A DNA stretch of 64,000 bases from Cladophialophora immunda (Eukaryota > Ascomycota > Eurotiomycetes > Chaetothyriales > Herpotrichiellaceae), in contig NW_015622544.1 of the NCBI RefSeq assembly GCF_000835495.1, positions 5,856,855-5,920,854 on the forward strand, in the 5' to 3' direction. Made by a program: the position numbers and the translations under genes. Shown here in pieces: positions 1 through 12,019 of this stretch. Below the pieces are notes generated by a model that saw nothing but the letters and a program-made list of their open reading frames with translations, had not been told where the DNA came from and did not search any database. Each line of letters starts with the position of its first letter. Within the stretch, counting starts at the first letter, position 1.

Positions 1-2626
1 GGGGAAATGCTCTGCGAAAAGGTCTTTACATTGCGAGGCTTCTTGATGTTGTCTTGGTTAACTGCGTATGCTTTCGGTGCTCGCTGTGCGAGGAAGCTAA
101 CTGAAGGAAGATTGCGCTCAGGTGGAGAAACAATGATTGGAGGTGGTTTAGGCTTCCGCGACGAAGTGCGAGGTGGAAAGGGTGTAGTAGCTTTGGGATC
201 GGAAGCTGTAGGCGCCGCATCATATGTTGCTTTTGCAAGATCGTTGACAAGTTTCTCCTGCTTGGCTTGCTCTTGCTCTAGATCTTGGAATAAGAAAGGG
301 GCTGTCTCTTTACTCGGGGCAGTTCGCAGAACGATGGTAGGAGGTCTGGACAAAGAGCGAGGCGTTGGCCGTTTCTTGACGACAACTTCGGCCGCACTGC
401 TAGGGGTAGGTACCTTCTGCTCCGTTGTGGCTGCCGCAGAGTCAGTGTGCGTTCTAAAATTCGCAAAGTCCTTGCAGGGCCAGTCACTCTGAGTCGAAGT
501 TGGAGTTGTCTGGTAAACAGATGTCCCCTTCTTGGCCGCTTCTGTAGCACTGCCATTGGTATTTGAGTCAACCATCCGGGCCTTTTCGGAATCGATACTA
601 TTGTCAGGAAGTTCAGCTCGCACAATGGTATCCACAGAGCTCTCTTCACCGATGAGGTTCCGAGTCTCATCTTGGTCTGCGTCTTTGTGCTGGCTTAGGG
701 ATCGTTCTGTGAGATTTTTCACTAGAGACATGGGACGGCCGAAAATGGCACTGGATCGTCGGACTTGGTCCTTCGCAATGCGCGGAGAGCCAATATCAGG
801 AGCACTTCCCTTATGTCTTAAGGCAAGCCTAGGACTTGAATTGTCCAGGAGGTTGTTGTCGCCTTTACCCAGCAGGACGCGGCTTGCTGAGTCTGTAATG
901 CGAAGGGTCGGACCCATCTTAGAACCGTTGCGAACGCGCCGAATTCGATACCCTCCGAAGGCATCGTAGCCATGAATGCTGACGCCAGACTCGCCGTCAC
1001 TATCAACGAAGGACTCATCATCGCGGGTAGCCGTTGTAGAAAGCATCTCTTTGACATTCAGAAGTTTGGCTTTATCGTTGGTAGTTGTTTCAGAAGGGTT
1101 GCTACTGCCATGGACTCCATTGCTGGCAAAATTTTCAAGAGCATGGCTTGCGAGATCTCCCCCAACTGGCTGTTTGTTCACAACAAGGCTCATGAAGGGC
1201 TCGGAGGGAGATTTGTCGCGTTCACTACCTTCATCGGTTTCGCCTTGTGGTTGACGAGTGAGTCGAGTTGGCAGAGGAAGGGAACTCTTGCGGTACTTTA
1301 GTCTCGGTGAAGAAGATTGTTGAGCGGTGGCTCCATAGAGCACAAGATCGAACCCCTGATCGGTGGCTGGACTGCGAGGGACTCCTCGACTAATGCTGGT
1401 CTCATCTCTTGAGACTGTCTTGCCCGTAGATTTTGAGCGGGAGGGTATGGTGTATGGGGAGCCTCGCCCTGTAACACCATAACGACCACGAGAATTTGTA
1501 CGGACCGGACCGCCAGGAAAAGACTGCTTGGAACGCGAAACCGAACTGTCACGTTGAGAAGAGATATGACCACTACTTTCAACCTTCTTGCCAATAGATC
1601 CCCCGAGTGCTTTTACCTGATGAAGTCGTAGGGCCGAGGTCTTGGTTTGACGAGTTACAAGGGAGTCGACATGACGGGACAGTGATTGAAGCAGAGATTC
1701 ACGAGGTCTCGGTAGCTGGCTTGATGAGAGAGGACGGGTAGAGTCGTCAACCGTGACTGTCGAGTTGATCTCTCGAACATCACTTGCATCTGACTTGGGT
1801 TCGGGCTCCCCAGTCGTGGCGACATTCTCGTTTAAGTTGTCATCGTGTTTTACTTGTACAATTTTCTCCTCATGGTCATGCAGATCCAATGCTCGCATGC
1901 CTCGATACAAGCTCTCGCTCAGACTTGTTTTAACCTGAGACTGGCTTATAACTGAAGGAGTTGTGTCGGCTTTCGTTGGCTCAATTGCAGGCCAGTCTTC
2001 TTGGTGTGCAGCTCCGCCGCCAGGAGGGGTCAGAGATCGCCGAAGAGGTCTTTCGGTACAGTCGATAAGGGATCTGCGGACTGGAGAGTTGGACTTGACG
2101 GTTGCGATAGGAAGACTTGGGAGTGGTTTATCGGGAGGACTTTGATGCCGTGGGTGACTCAGGGGAGCGGGAACAGGTGAGCGAGAGCTTCCGGACAGAT
2201 TGTGAGGTTGTACCTACACCCTTCGTTAAACATCGCAGGAGAAACAAACGCGTCCCATATCCTTACATTGAGTCTTTTCACTGAGGACGTCCCCGATGCT
2301 GCGGTTGGATTCTTGTTCATGATGCCTTCTCTTGAAAAGCTCGCCTTGGGGCGCAGTTTCGACAATCCCAGATGCTTGGAGGCACTGTTAACCCACGACC
2401 TCTTTCCGGCTTCACCGTGGAGATTGTTTGGGGTTACGGGCGATGCATTTGCATTAGCTGGTCTTAACCTCAATGGGGCAAACTGGGCCGGAGCAGAATG
2501 TGGTGAAGACAGCGCGACAGTGCGATGGCCAGGCGATGGTGTGTCTCGAGACCGAAGGCCAGTTGGCATCCTCGAGGCGATGATGTTGTCCCTGTCATAA
2601 GGACCCTGGTCAACGCTGAAAGACAT
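1..2626 (-). CDS. Ser/Pro-rich protein of unknown function, C-terminus cut by window edge
   Basis: I do not recognise this protein. The first ATG in frame is at 2626. Exon 1 runs 2626-2267 and a 53 bp intron (2266-2214, GTAAGG...GGTGTAG) separates it from exon 2, which stays open from 2213 to base 1, so at least 857 residues are encoded and the stop lies outside the window. The chain is rich in Ser, Thr, Pro and Arg, looks largely disordered, and shows no membrane segment or catalytic motif. One more ordered patch sits near 880-1010 (minus strand), with the words YDAFGGYRIRRVRNGSK. Later parts carry Pro-rich and basic tracts. The intron choice is supported because it joins the two frames in phase 0. 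Function, localisation and true C-terminus cannot be stated. Confidence 0.7.
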
Positions 2627-2983
2627 GGGCTGAGAAATTCTCAAGCCGTGGAGGAGGAACCAGATTCTGATGATGTCAATCTCGCGGTAGTGAAGGTCGA
2701 CTGATTGTTTGGTGGGTGCGGCAGCCTAAGTTGGTTTCCTACTGAGTGAAAGTGTCTGGTCGATAGCTGGCGAGAAATGGATATCATTTTCATTCACCTC
2801 CAAAAAAAACCCCTTCCCTTCTCAATTGCTCGCGCTCCCATTCACTGGCACCGCAAGGACCATGTCTTCTTTGGCCTCCAGATAATTCCGCCGTCCTCCA
2901 ATCAATGATTGGAAGTTAGGATAGGCAGGCCGAATCAATAATCATCCTCATGGCGCCTTGAACGACTGAAAATGAGATGGCTT
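2627..2983. other. Intergenic, upstream of the Ser-rich gene
   Basis: This is the promoter side of the left-edge gene and the 3' side of the bHLH gene. It holds an A-rich run around 2802 on the plus strand. I see no gene or clear element in it. Confidence 0.5.
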
Positions 2984-3478
2984 CTAATCATTCTCATCTT
3001 CCCCTTGATAGCCTGCCTGTTGGGAGTCGCCAGTTTCTTTCTTCTGCTTACCGGCCTCATACTGCTCCATGTTCTTCGCCCTCCACTTAGGTCCACCAAA
3101 ATCATCTTCCCTGAGCCGCTCGCTGTCATCGATTGTGAGGCCTTGCTTTTGAGCCAGTTCTTCGAGCCTACGTTGTTCCAGGATGATGTTTCTCAAAAAT
3201 TCAGTGGTTTTCCCCAGCATGACTTGCTCGCTTCTCTCATGCCCGAGAGCTCCCGGGACGAGATGAGAGAGTTCTGTAAAACGCTCACGGATGGCGGTGC
3301 GTCGCTTGTTTTCAGCGTCTTTGTGGTTGAAATTCTTCTGAGACGCTGTCAAGCGTGGCTTCGATACCTTGTTCGCTTTCCTCGCCGAGCTGGACTTGGA
3401 AGTATTTGGTTGGGCGTCGGAGGCCGGGGTGGATTCTCGGGAGGACGCATTTGACTCGGTCCCCTCTTCTTTCGACAT
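2984..3478 (-). CDS. Basic helix-loop-helix transcription factor (INO4-like size and layout)
   Basis: A single exon encodes 164 residues starting MSKEEGTESN. The first part, about 40 residues, is Ser-rich and probably disordered. The bHLH lies near residues 45-115: the basic region has the H-x-x-A-E-x-x-R-R pattern (HKDAENKRR), followed by helix 1 (RERFTELSHLVPG), a loop, and helix 2 starting at MLGKTTEFLRNIILEQRR. The His/Glu/Arg pattern predicts E-box (CANNTG) binding as a dimer. The acidic, polar tail has no known domain. Small fungal bHLH proteins of this type include Ino4 relatives that act in heterodimers. That relationship is inferred from size and motif only. The upstream in-frame codons at 3553 begin with GTG, so 3478 is the first ATG. 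Confidence 0.85.
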   Translation of the reverse strand: MSKEEGTESNASSRESTPASDAQPNTSKSSSARKANKVSKPRLTASQKNFNHKDAENKRRTAIRERFTELSHLVPGALGHERSEQVMLGKTTEFLRNIILEQRRLEELAQKQGLTIDDSERLREDDFGGPKWRAKNMEQYEAGKQKKETGDSQQAGYQGEDEND

Positions 3479-4011
3479 TGTGAAGGAAGGTCTATCGTTG
3501 GAGATAGGTTGGAAAGACGAACAAACGAATGGTTGGGACCCTTTTCTGGGCACCCCTGGGTCAGCGGTCTGCCAGCAAAGCTCAGCTCTTCCTTGACACC
3601 ATCAGGAGCAACACCCTGTTTCTGATGGCACCAAGGGCGCACTGATGCAAAACTGATGTATCGATCGGTAAATTTGAATGCGAGGAGATGAGGAGAGAAT
3701 GGATTCTAGATTCTCGAAGGCGATGGGCCGTCGTTGACGAATGGGTTCGTGATTTCCGTTTTCGGTTTACTGCGAGCAAACGGAGATAACCCCACCTGCA
3801 GCTGGCAAAATCCGCGCAAGTTCTGGAACTTGAGAAGGTAGGATTTCCTTTCCGTTCTTTTCCAGCACAGTTCGACATCGTGGTGATCATTCTTCCATCT
3901 GTATTGTGGAGAGAAGAAATATATTGCGAGCATCATATTATTGACTCGCCTTCATCCAAGATCTGGCTCTCTTAGATATCAGCTTCTTCCAGTTACGTGA
4001 TCGTATGAGAC
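3479..4011. other. Divergent intergenic region, bHLH gene / GFA gene
   Basis: This 533 bp stretch contains the 5' sides of two divergent genes. No convincing TATA box or long open frame was found. Confidence 0.5.
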
Positions 4012-4849
4012 ATGAGCAGAACCCGACCCCTCCAAGGTGCCTGCAATTGCGGCCGCAACCACTATTATATCACCGTTCCCCCTGATGCAACGGATCGAGC
4101 TCTAATCTATTTCGACGGCAGTAGCCAGAGCAGTAAGTTTACTATACCCCCAATCCTTATCGACCGCTCTAAGATCCCCGCGTTTATTAGGACGAAGTCA
4201 AGCAACCCCACTGACGGCGTGGCTGCGCGTGCCATTGTCCTGGTACTCCTCAACCACACAGTCCTTCTTCCCTGACGAAACCCATGCCTCTATTCGCAGA
4301 ACCTTCACGCCCTTGCACACGCCGCACTCCCAACGGGTGTTTTGTGGCTATTGTGGTACGCATCTGTCCTTCTGGACTGAACAACCGCCGGAAGAGGCAG
4401 AGTACATGAACATCACGTTGGGCAGCCTGTTGAGCGAGGACCTTCGCGCACTGCAGGACTTGGACTTGTTGCCGGAGGATGTAGAAGCAGAAGGATCAGC
4501 AGATGATGCGCAACAGTTTACAATGTCTGGGGCGTTGCAGCAGGGCGATCAGGCTGCGGCGGAAGCTGCTGCTATACAGCAGCAAAACCAACCATTGACT
4601 CGGACACAACGAAGTGGTCGAACAGGAGGACTGACGTGGTTTGAGGAGATGCTGGATGGAAGCCGACTAGGCCGGACGCAAAATACTAGACGGGGAGTCG
4701 GAATCAGCAACGACGGGTTGACCAGGGTGGAATGGGAAGTATCTGAATATTTTGACGATGGCAGTGATGAGCCGCTTCAGACAGCCACAGGCTCGAAGCG
4801 GAAAATCGGAGATGTGGGCAAAGACGAGGACGCCACTATGCAGCATTGA
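4012..4849 (+). CDS. GFA (glutathione-dependent formaldehyde-activating)/CENP-V-like protein with acidic tail
   Basis: The two exons are 4012-4132 and 4191-4849. The 58 bp intron (GTAAGT...TTATTAG) is in phase 1, giving 259 residues. The N-terminal GFA-type half carries the Cys pair GACNCGRNHY near residue 12 and, after the intron, FCGYCGTHLSFW near residue 95. These are the zinc-binding ends of the beta-tent fold. The central C-x-x-C pair of classical GFA enzymes is not visible; the sequence there reads SRRSQATPLTAWLRVPLSWY. The remaining ~150 residues are acidic and Gln/Ala-rich with a basic patch (GSKRK) near the end. Members are often annotated as S-(hydroxymethyl)glutathione synthases, but with the missing cysteines I would not claim catalysis. 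Confidence 0.85.
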
Positions 4850-5165
4850 GCGAAAGACGTCCTTACGAGAACATGGCATAGATGTCACAGACCAAAAGAT
4901 GACCCGCACATGGCATAGCGCTGGAGTTCTAGCAGTCGGAGGCCTGGCGATCAGGCGAAATGAGCAAACGAAAGAACCAAAAAAAGCCCAAACGATCAGT
5001 TAGTCAATGTACAATCACGCTCCAGAGAGGATGCAACAAGATGGTTCAACAAGTAGGCCATGGTAATAAACATCATCATCATCAGTCAATCAGAATCCCA
5101 GTTATCCATACAAAATGTTTGGCGAGAGGTATCAACAGCCTCATCTTTTTCGACTCTTCCATGCT
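4850..5165. other. Convergent 3' intergenic region
   Basis: This lies between the 3' ends of the GFA gene and the LYS1 pseudogene. It contains a short CAT repeat near 5070-5082. I see nothing else. Confidence 0.5.
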
Positions 5166-6387
<1,222 letters not shown>

Positions 6388-6393
6388 GTTGAT

Positions 6394-6400
6394 TGAGTCA
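6394..6400. promoter_or_regulatory. Gcn4/CpcA-type site TGAGTCA, LYS1-proximal
   Basis: The heptamer TGAGTCA lies 7 bp upstream of the LYS1 start codon, in the promoter shared with the Maf gene. Gcn4/CpcA sites of this form control amino-acid genes in fungi. A chance match is possible because a seven-base motif recurs in 64 kb. Confidence 0.4.
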
Positions 6401-6499
6401 AGCACTCAGTGAAGAGAGGAGACCGAATGCGAATACGAAGGTAAAGGCCGGGAAAGCAGCAGAAGGACTTCAGGTCGGTATAATATGGAGTTCAAGTTA

Positions 6500-6506
6500 T
6501 GAGTCA
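6500..6506. promoter_or_regulatory. Gcn4/CpcA-type site ATGAGTCA, LYS1 upstream
   Basis: A second TGAGTCA, preceded by A to give ATGAGTCA, is located 113 bp upstream of the LYS1 start. It extends the match toward the full ATGASTCAT consensus. Together with 6394-6400 it suggests that the old lysine promoter is still present. Confidence 0.45.
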
Positions 6507-6521
6507 AGTCCTACAGCCAGG

Positions 6522-6528
6522 TATAAAA
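6522..6528 (+). promoter_or_regulatory. TATA-like box for the Maf gene
   Basis: TATAAAA occurs 146 bp upstream of the Maf ATG at 6668, a plausible distance for a fungal TATA element. Confidence 0.4.
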
Positions 6529-6667
6529 ATGTAGAAATGGTGGGGAGACACATTGAAACTTTTTCTGCCACCGCCGAAGACTCGTTCCTGACGCAGGTCC
6601 CTTTGCCTCCGCGCCGCGACACGCAATTGAAGATTTGGTTTGTCTCGAAATCAAGACAGAAGCAAAT

Positions 6668-7510
6668 ATGTCTAGCTCTCAGGAAAACGGCGTCCCAACC
6701 GACAACCCCCCTTCCTACGAAGCTCTATCCATTCCTCCTTCCACAGGGGTGCAAGCACCCGCAGCACCTCCGCCCGGGCGCCGCCCCCTCCGCCCTCCGC
6801 CACCGTTAGAACTGCCCGCCCTTAACCTTCTGCGAAATAAGCGCATCATTCTCGCCTCCCAATCTCCTCGCCGGAAACAACTCCTTGCGCAGATCGGACT
6901 GCATAATGTCGAAATAATCCCCTCGAAATTCGAAGAGAACCTGCCCAAAACGCTGTCCCCGTTCGAGTATGTCCTAGCTACTGCGACGCAAAAGGCATTG
7001 GCCGTCTATAAACAGGAGGTGAACAATGAACAGAAGGGCGAACCAGGGTTGATTATTGCAGCGGATACGATTGTCGTGAGTTCGGTAGGAGATATACTAG
7101 AGAAACCAATGAGTGAGGCACATCACATTGCCATGTTAAAAAGTCTCAGGGATTCGGGGATGCATAAAGTCTACACTGCTGTATGCGTGGTCACTCCCCT
7201 AGAAAGCGCAAGAGATCCTGGGTACGCCATCGAGACGGCCACGGAGGAAACCACCGTGAAATTCGACTCTGAGGTCACAGACGAATTGCTTCTGGCATAT
7301 GTAAGGACTAGAGAAGGGGCGGATAAAGCGGGCGGATATGGGATACAAGGAACCGGAGCGGTTCTGGTGGAGAGGATAGATGGCAGCTTCGATAATGTGG
7401 TAGGCTTGCCATTAAGGACGACATTGAAGTTGATTGAGAAGATCATGCAGAAGGCGGAGGATGATGATATTTTAGAGGGAGAGGGCGAGGATCTGCTCGA
7501 GGATGAATGA
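6668..7510 (+). CDS. Maf-like nucleoside triphosphate pyrophosphatase
   Basis: A single exon encodes 280 residues, starting at the first ATG (MSSSQENGVP). The first ~55 residues are Pro-rich and probably disordered. The Maf/HAM1 fold follows: RIILASQSPRRKQLL near residue 58 is the S-x-S-P-R-R signature, IIAADTIVV carries the catalytic Asp region, and EKPMSEAHHIAML and GADKAGGYGIQGTGA complete the family motifs. These enzymes hydrolyse non-canonical or modified nucleoside triphosphates (dTTP/UTP and derivatives) to monophosphates, a house-cleaning role; bacterial Maf also affects septation. The C-terminus ends in an acidic tail. The gene diverges from the LYS1 pseudogene with only 280 bp between starts. 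Confidence 0.93.
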   Translation: MSSSQENGVPTDNPPSYEALSIPPSTGVQAPAAPPPGRRPLRPPPPLELPALNLLRNKRIILASQSPRRKQLLAQIGLHNVEIIPSKFEENLPKTLSPFEYVLATATQKALAVYKQEVNNEQKGEPGLIIAADTIVVSSVGDILEKPMSEAHHIAMLKSLRDSGMHKVYTAVCVVTPLESARDPGYAIETATEETTVKFDSEVTDELLLAYVRTREGADKAGGYGIQGTGAVLVERIDGSFDNVVGLPLRTTLKLIEKIMQKAEDDDILEGEGEDLLEDE

Positions 7511-7714
7511 CGAGAAGTCAGTCTCTGAACGAGGACAAAATCGGTGTCAGGGGCGCTCGGCGAACGGTTGCTTGAGTCATCGTCAGTACATAGAAGGCTC
7601 TACCAAGGACAGGCTGCTCGGTAGACATTGTATCGTTTGTAGAACCCATGTTGTTAGAATGCATCATGTACATGGAGGTTTCTGGTCCATTCTCCCCAAC
7701 ACTTGTACCGCTGC

Positions 7715-8449
7715 TTATTTCAGGTTCTTGAGCTTCCCATCATGACCCAAGCTCGACGTGTCCGCCTTGCCAATCGTGGCGTCATTCGCACCCGCATGCC
7801 ATATTCTTTTCATTGCTTCAACCACACCAACGTCGTTGGTTTCGAACTCGTAGAAACCCACAGCCACAACAAGGGTAGCTAGGTTCAGTAGCCACATGAA
7901 GGATCGCCGCATAGTCGGATGACGGTGGATGGGTATGTAATCGATGATGATTGACCTGGAGTCGTCTCAATGTTTGCTTTCTAGTGGGGTGACGCATGAG
8001 TGCATGTAGTGCAAGCTCGATACTTACTGGAAGCCCGCGTGTGAGTGGATCAAAATGCCAAAGATCAATGCCGCATCCAGCATCGGACTGACAGAGCCGG
8101 CAGCGAAGGGTGTAATGGTCAAGGGGACCAATGCCACCGATAGCATTCGCTCAAATGTCCAGTGATAGCTTCCATGGAGGGGATCTGGCTTCGGGACGGG
8201 GGCAGCGTCGTTGACTCCTCCTTGGATGACCTGCGGACCTGGCGGTAAGATCTTCCTTTGCGCAGTTGAGGAGAAGGGCGCAATCTGAGAAGCAAGTGAC
8301 AGTCGCGGAGAAAGGAATTGTCTCGCAGAAGGGATCAGAGGAGCTGGCCGGAAGGGTCGAAGTGGTTGGGTAGTGCTCGAGAACAGTCGCTTGGACGTCG
8401 ATAGGAGCTGTGCTTGTCGAAGCATGGCTGTCCTCGAAGCTGCCGCCAT
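7715..8449 (-). CDS. SDH4: Succinate dehydrogenase membrane anchor subunit CybS, mitochondrial
   Basis: The exons are 8449-8028 and 7955-7715. The 72 bp intron (GTAAGT...CTCCAG) splits the codon for Gln in HSHAGFQ, and the total is 220 residues. The N-terminal ~80 residues are Arg/Ser-rich without acids, as expected for a mitochondrial presequence. Three hydrophobic segments follow: around HWTFERMLSVALVPLTI, MLDAALIFGILIHSHAGF, and MWLLNLATLVVAVGFYEF. The HSH in the second segment is the heme b ligand region and the following IIIDYIP carries the Asp-Tyr of the ubiquinone site. The ending FETNDVGVVEAMKRIW is typical of CybS. The ATG at 8449 is the first in frame; an ATG eight codons later is also possible. 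It anchors complex II in the inner membrane. Confidence 0.93.
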
Positions 8450-9279
8450 ATCCCTAGCACGATCAATGGATAGTCTGGTCAAGGTGGTCGAAAGGCATGA
8501 GGGTCAAGAGAATCAATGGTCCGATCGCATGCTGCGATGGGATGTTGCTCGGCTGCCAAGAAGCTTGCCTCCGAGCCAATCACAGGCTTTGCATTTTATA
8601 TAACAAGCCGGAGAGCTCTCCATCAACTCACATCGATCCATTCTATCCTCTCCTGCCTTTCTTCGCGGACGTCGACGATGTTTATCACTCCCTGTACTCT
8701 ATACTCTGATAGCTCGGTCTCAGAAAGATGTCACATGCATTGAAACCCTAGAATTGACAGATTTGCTGTATTTTTCTAATACAAGCTTATATCTTAGCAT
8801 ATGTCGCATTTTGCCGACTCCATTTGTCGCCCGTTTGTATTCAGTCCGGTTTGTCAATACTACTGGCTCCCTGCAGAAGGATACGAGTGCCAGGGGAAAA
8901 GGTAGGGCCTTCAAAAGGCCTCCAAAACTGACAGCCTCGCGAGCCTCGGATTTCGGACTGGTCTCTCCAAATACCCATCAAAGAGTACAGAACATATGGA
9001 GCGTCACGCGATGCGGGGTTCGCCCGAGGGAAACATATGCGTTGGAGCGGATATCTTTGAGGAGTGATTAACCACTCCACCAGTCAGCTTGACGAATTCG
9101 GCTCGTTTGCCCGTTGAGTCTTGTGAGGTGCATGTGTGCTTACTTCGTTTTATCGCAAAGCCTTATATAACCTAGGTTCACCAGAAAGGTTTGTTTATAT
9201 TCGGCTCGCCCAAGGATTTCTGCTGCTTCCGCACCCGCTTAGGATTGTGTCTGCCTACCTGCATTGCTTTGCAGCCAAT
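8450..9279. other. Divergent intergenic region, SDH4 / monooxygenase
   Basis: This 830 bp stretch has TATA-like sequences on both sides: a minus-strand TTATATAAAA at 8594-8603, about 150 bp from the SDH4 start, and TATATAA at 9164-9170 for the monooxygenase. I see no gene. Confidence 0.5.
9164..9170 (+). promoter_or_regulatory. TATA-like box for the monooxygenase gene
   Basis: TATATAA lies 116 bp before the ATG at 9280, with no further ATG in between. That is a typical arrangement for an inducible fungal gene. Confidence 0.45.
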
Positions 9280-11254
9280 ATGGGGAACGACAGGGTTGTG
9301 CTCATCTCTGCTGCTCCGACGGAAGACGTTACAGTCCCCTCGGATGCACCCCACGAGAACAGTTGGTACGATGGAAGAGATTTTGACGGCTACCGAGTTA
9401 CCGAGCAATTGCTCTTTGAGAGACGCAAGATTCGAGTCATCTGTGTAGGGGCCGGAGCGACGGGCCTTCAATTCGCGTACAAGGCAGAACGTGCCTTGAA
9501 AGACGTGGAACTTCAAATCTACGAAAAGAACAGCGATATCGGCGGGACTTGGTTGGAAAATCGATACCCTGGGTGTACGTGCGACATACCCTCTCATTCC
9601 TATCAATTCACGTGGGCAAAGAATCCCAATTGGTCAAGGTTCTACTCTGGGTCGGAAGAAATCTGGCAATATCTTAAGGACGTTGCCACTAAATATGACC
9701 TGGAGAAATACGTCCAGTTTAAGACAACTGTCGAGTCAGCCACCTGGGACGAGGAAGCTGGGTTTTGGAGATTGCGTATCATTGCTCCCGACGGCTCATC
9801 ATTTGAGGATACTTGCAATGTCCTTGTCAATGGGTCAGGGGTCCTAAAGTGAGTGAGAACCCGTACGGGCCCGTTCACAGCCACACCCATCTGCTAACAC
9901 AAGCTGTCAGTGAGTGGAAATGGCCCAATATTCCAGGCCTAGATGTATTCAAGGGAAAGCTCATGCACTCAGCGCAATGGGACAGCAACTATGATTTGAA
10001 AGGGAAGACCGTCGCCGTGATTGGTGGCGGGTCGTCCGCTGTACAAATCATTCCGTCTATACAACCAAGTAAGTGGCTCTCGGACATTACTGCTTTCTGA
10101 TTCTTGGTTTACTGACACGGGTCGTAGCTGTCGGAAAGTTGTATGCTTTCTTGAGGTCACCAGTCTGGATTACCACTGGGTTTGGCGCTAAGTATGCCGG
10201 GCCTGGCGGAACGAACTTCTCCTGTGAGGCTTCCGTTGAGAAGATCTGACTGTTGCTAATTGTTGCAGACCCAGAAGAGCAAAAGGAGGAATGGAGAAAG
10301 CACCCAGACAAACATGCCCAGTACTGTCGGGACGTCGAGGGCGAACTCAACAAGAGATTTACATTGGTAAGGCCCCACCCATGCTGTTGTAAAGCCAGCT
10401 CGTCCACCTGACTTGGTGTTCAGATGCACCTCAAAGCCAAAGATCAGAAAGTCTCCCGAGATCTCGTGGCAGACATTATGAAAGAACAGCTCGGCCATGA
10501 TGAGACTCTCACCAAGCACATGATTCCACCATTCGCTCTTGGCTGCAGAAGAATGACTCCTGGATCTGGGTATCTGCAGTCTTTGAAAGCAGACAACGTA
10601 CAGGTCGTCCCAAAGTCAGCTACAAGATTGACAGAAACTGGTATCGTGGGCGAAGATGGCGTTGAACACCAGGTCGACGTTGTCATCTGTGCGACGGGGT
10701 TCGACACCTCCTTCACGCCGCATTTCAAGGTCTATGGTCGGAAAAACGCAGAGATCCACGAGCAATTCGGTGACTTTCCAATCGGATACCTAGGTATTAC
10801 AGCCGAAAACTTCCCCAACCTGTTTCTTCTGATAGGACCCAATGGGCCGGCATCACATTCTAGCATCCTCCCAATCTTGGAATGGTACACCCGATACATT
10901 TTCCAAGTCATTGAAAAGATCCAAACGGAGCGCATCAAGGCTGTCGAGCCCAAGAAGGAAGCTATCAAGGATCTCTACAATCACACGCACGAGCTGATGA
11001 AGCGACTCGTCTGGTCGTCCGCCTGCAGATCATGGTTCAAGAACGGCAAAACACACGGTCCAGTGACCGCCATCTACCCAGGCAGTCGACTACATTTCTT
11101 CGAGATTATGAAGAATGTGAGGTGGGAGGACTACAACATCACGTACATGGCGGAGAACAGATTCGCCTTCATGGGCAACGGCTACACACAGACTGAGGTG
11201 GACCCTGAAGGAGATCCTGTGTGGTATTTTGATGACCCGTTCACCAAGATTTAG
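9280..11254 (+). CDS. FAD/NADPH-dependent Baeyer-Villiger-type monooxygenase
   Basis: The five exons are 9280-9848, 9911-10068, 10128-10223, 10269-10366 and 10424-11254. Introns of 62, 59, 45 and 57 bp are all GT...AG and keep frame, giving 583 residues. The FAD Rossmann motif is VGAGATG near residues 56-62, followed by GGTW with ENRYPGCTCD. The type I BVMO fingerprint F-x-G-x3-H-x3-W reads FKGKLMHSAQWD at ~203-214. The NADPH Rossmann GGGSSA is at ~228-233 and the ATG motif is ICATGFD. Family members insert oxygen into ketones, such as steroids, cyclic or linear ketones, using NADPH and O2. The substrate cannot be read from sequence. No organelle signal is obvious. A Zn2Cys6 regulator follows 765 bp downstream on the same strand and could be linked, but nothing proves it. 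Confidence 0.92.
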
Positions 11255-12019
11255 AGCCTTTTCGACCGGAGGAATAGCAAAGGTTAAAGCATGCTATAGA
11301 CTACGAACGACTCGAGCGAGGCAGGGGAAGAGGGAAAACGTTTCCATCAGACGAATGCTAGACGGGCCTTTATTGGACCCGGAGTCTTACCGCAGTCCGC
11401 GCGGCCATGCCTAAAGCGTGATGTGAACGTGACGTTGGTTTGCTGGTCTTCTGGCCTGCTCTTTATCAACAATGACGGCAGGGAGAGGAAGGCCGTCGGC
11501 ACTCTGCCCCGAGTTGCTGGGGGCTGGTCAGCAGCGGACCTCCCTGGCCGTGGGGTTGGCTGGCTGCGCAGTGGGCGTCGTGGCGGCATGGCTCAGGGTC
11601 GCCTTTCTAGCCTTTTTAGCCCACCACTGCCCACCTACTTGTACTTGTAGGTTCTGCGAGTAGCCTAGAGCTCTCCGTACAGGGCTCTGAGGGCCGCCCA
11701 CCATCCCGCCATTGCCCGCTCTCGCCGCTAACACGCCCGCGCAACACCCACAAGTTTTTGATTGACACCGGCTGACTAACTCCAAGCGGCCAAGTCCAAG
11801 GGTGCCAATGGGCCTCTGTTCTCCGCCATTATAATCGCTGTTCGACTCATTCTCAATCTTTTTGTACGAACCCGAGAGTTGCTGCCAAAGGCGACGGTTT
11901 GTATAGTGTTTGGTGAGGGACGTCGCATTCAAAGACAACTCTTCAATCCCCCCAATCCTCCTTTGGTTCCATTTCCTGTCCTATATTTTGCCCCAGTTGA
12001 TTTCGTCGTTTATCAGAAA
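11255..12019. other. Intergenic, monooxygenase / Zn2Cys6 gene
   Basis: This 765 bp stretch holds a GC-rich block at about 11500-11620 and a C/T-rich leader running into the start codon at 12020. I see no gene. Confidence 0.5.

Noticed and set aside
9136..9279. In-frame extension upstream of the monooxygenase ATG
   Set aside because: It begins with GTG, lies within the putative TATA-to-start leader, and has no homology.
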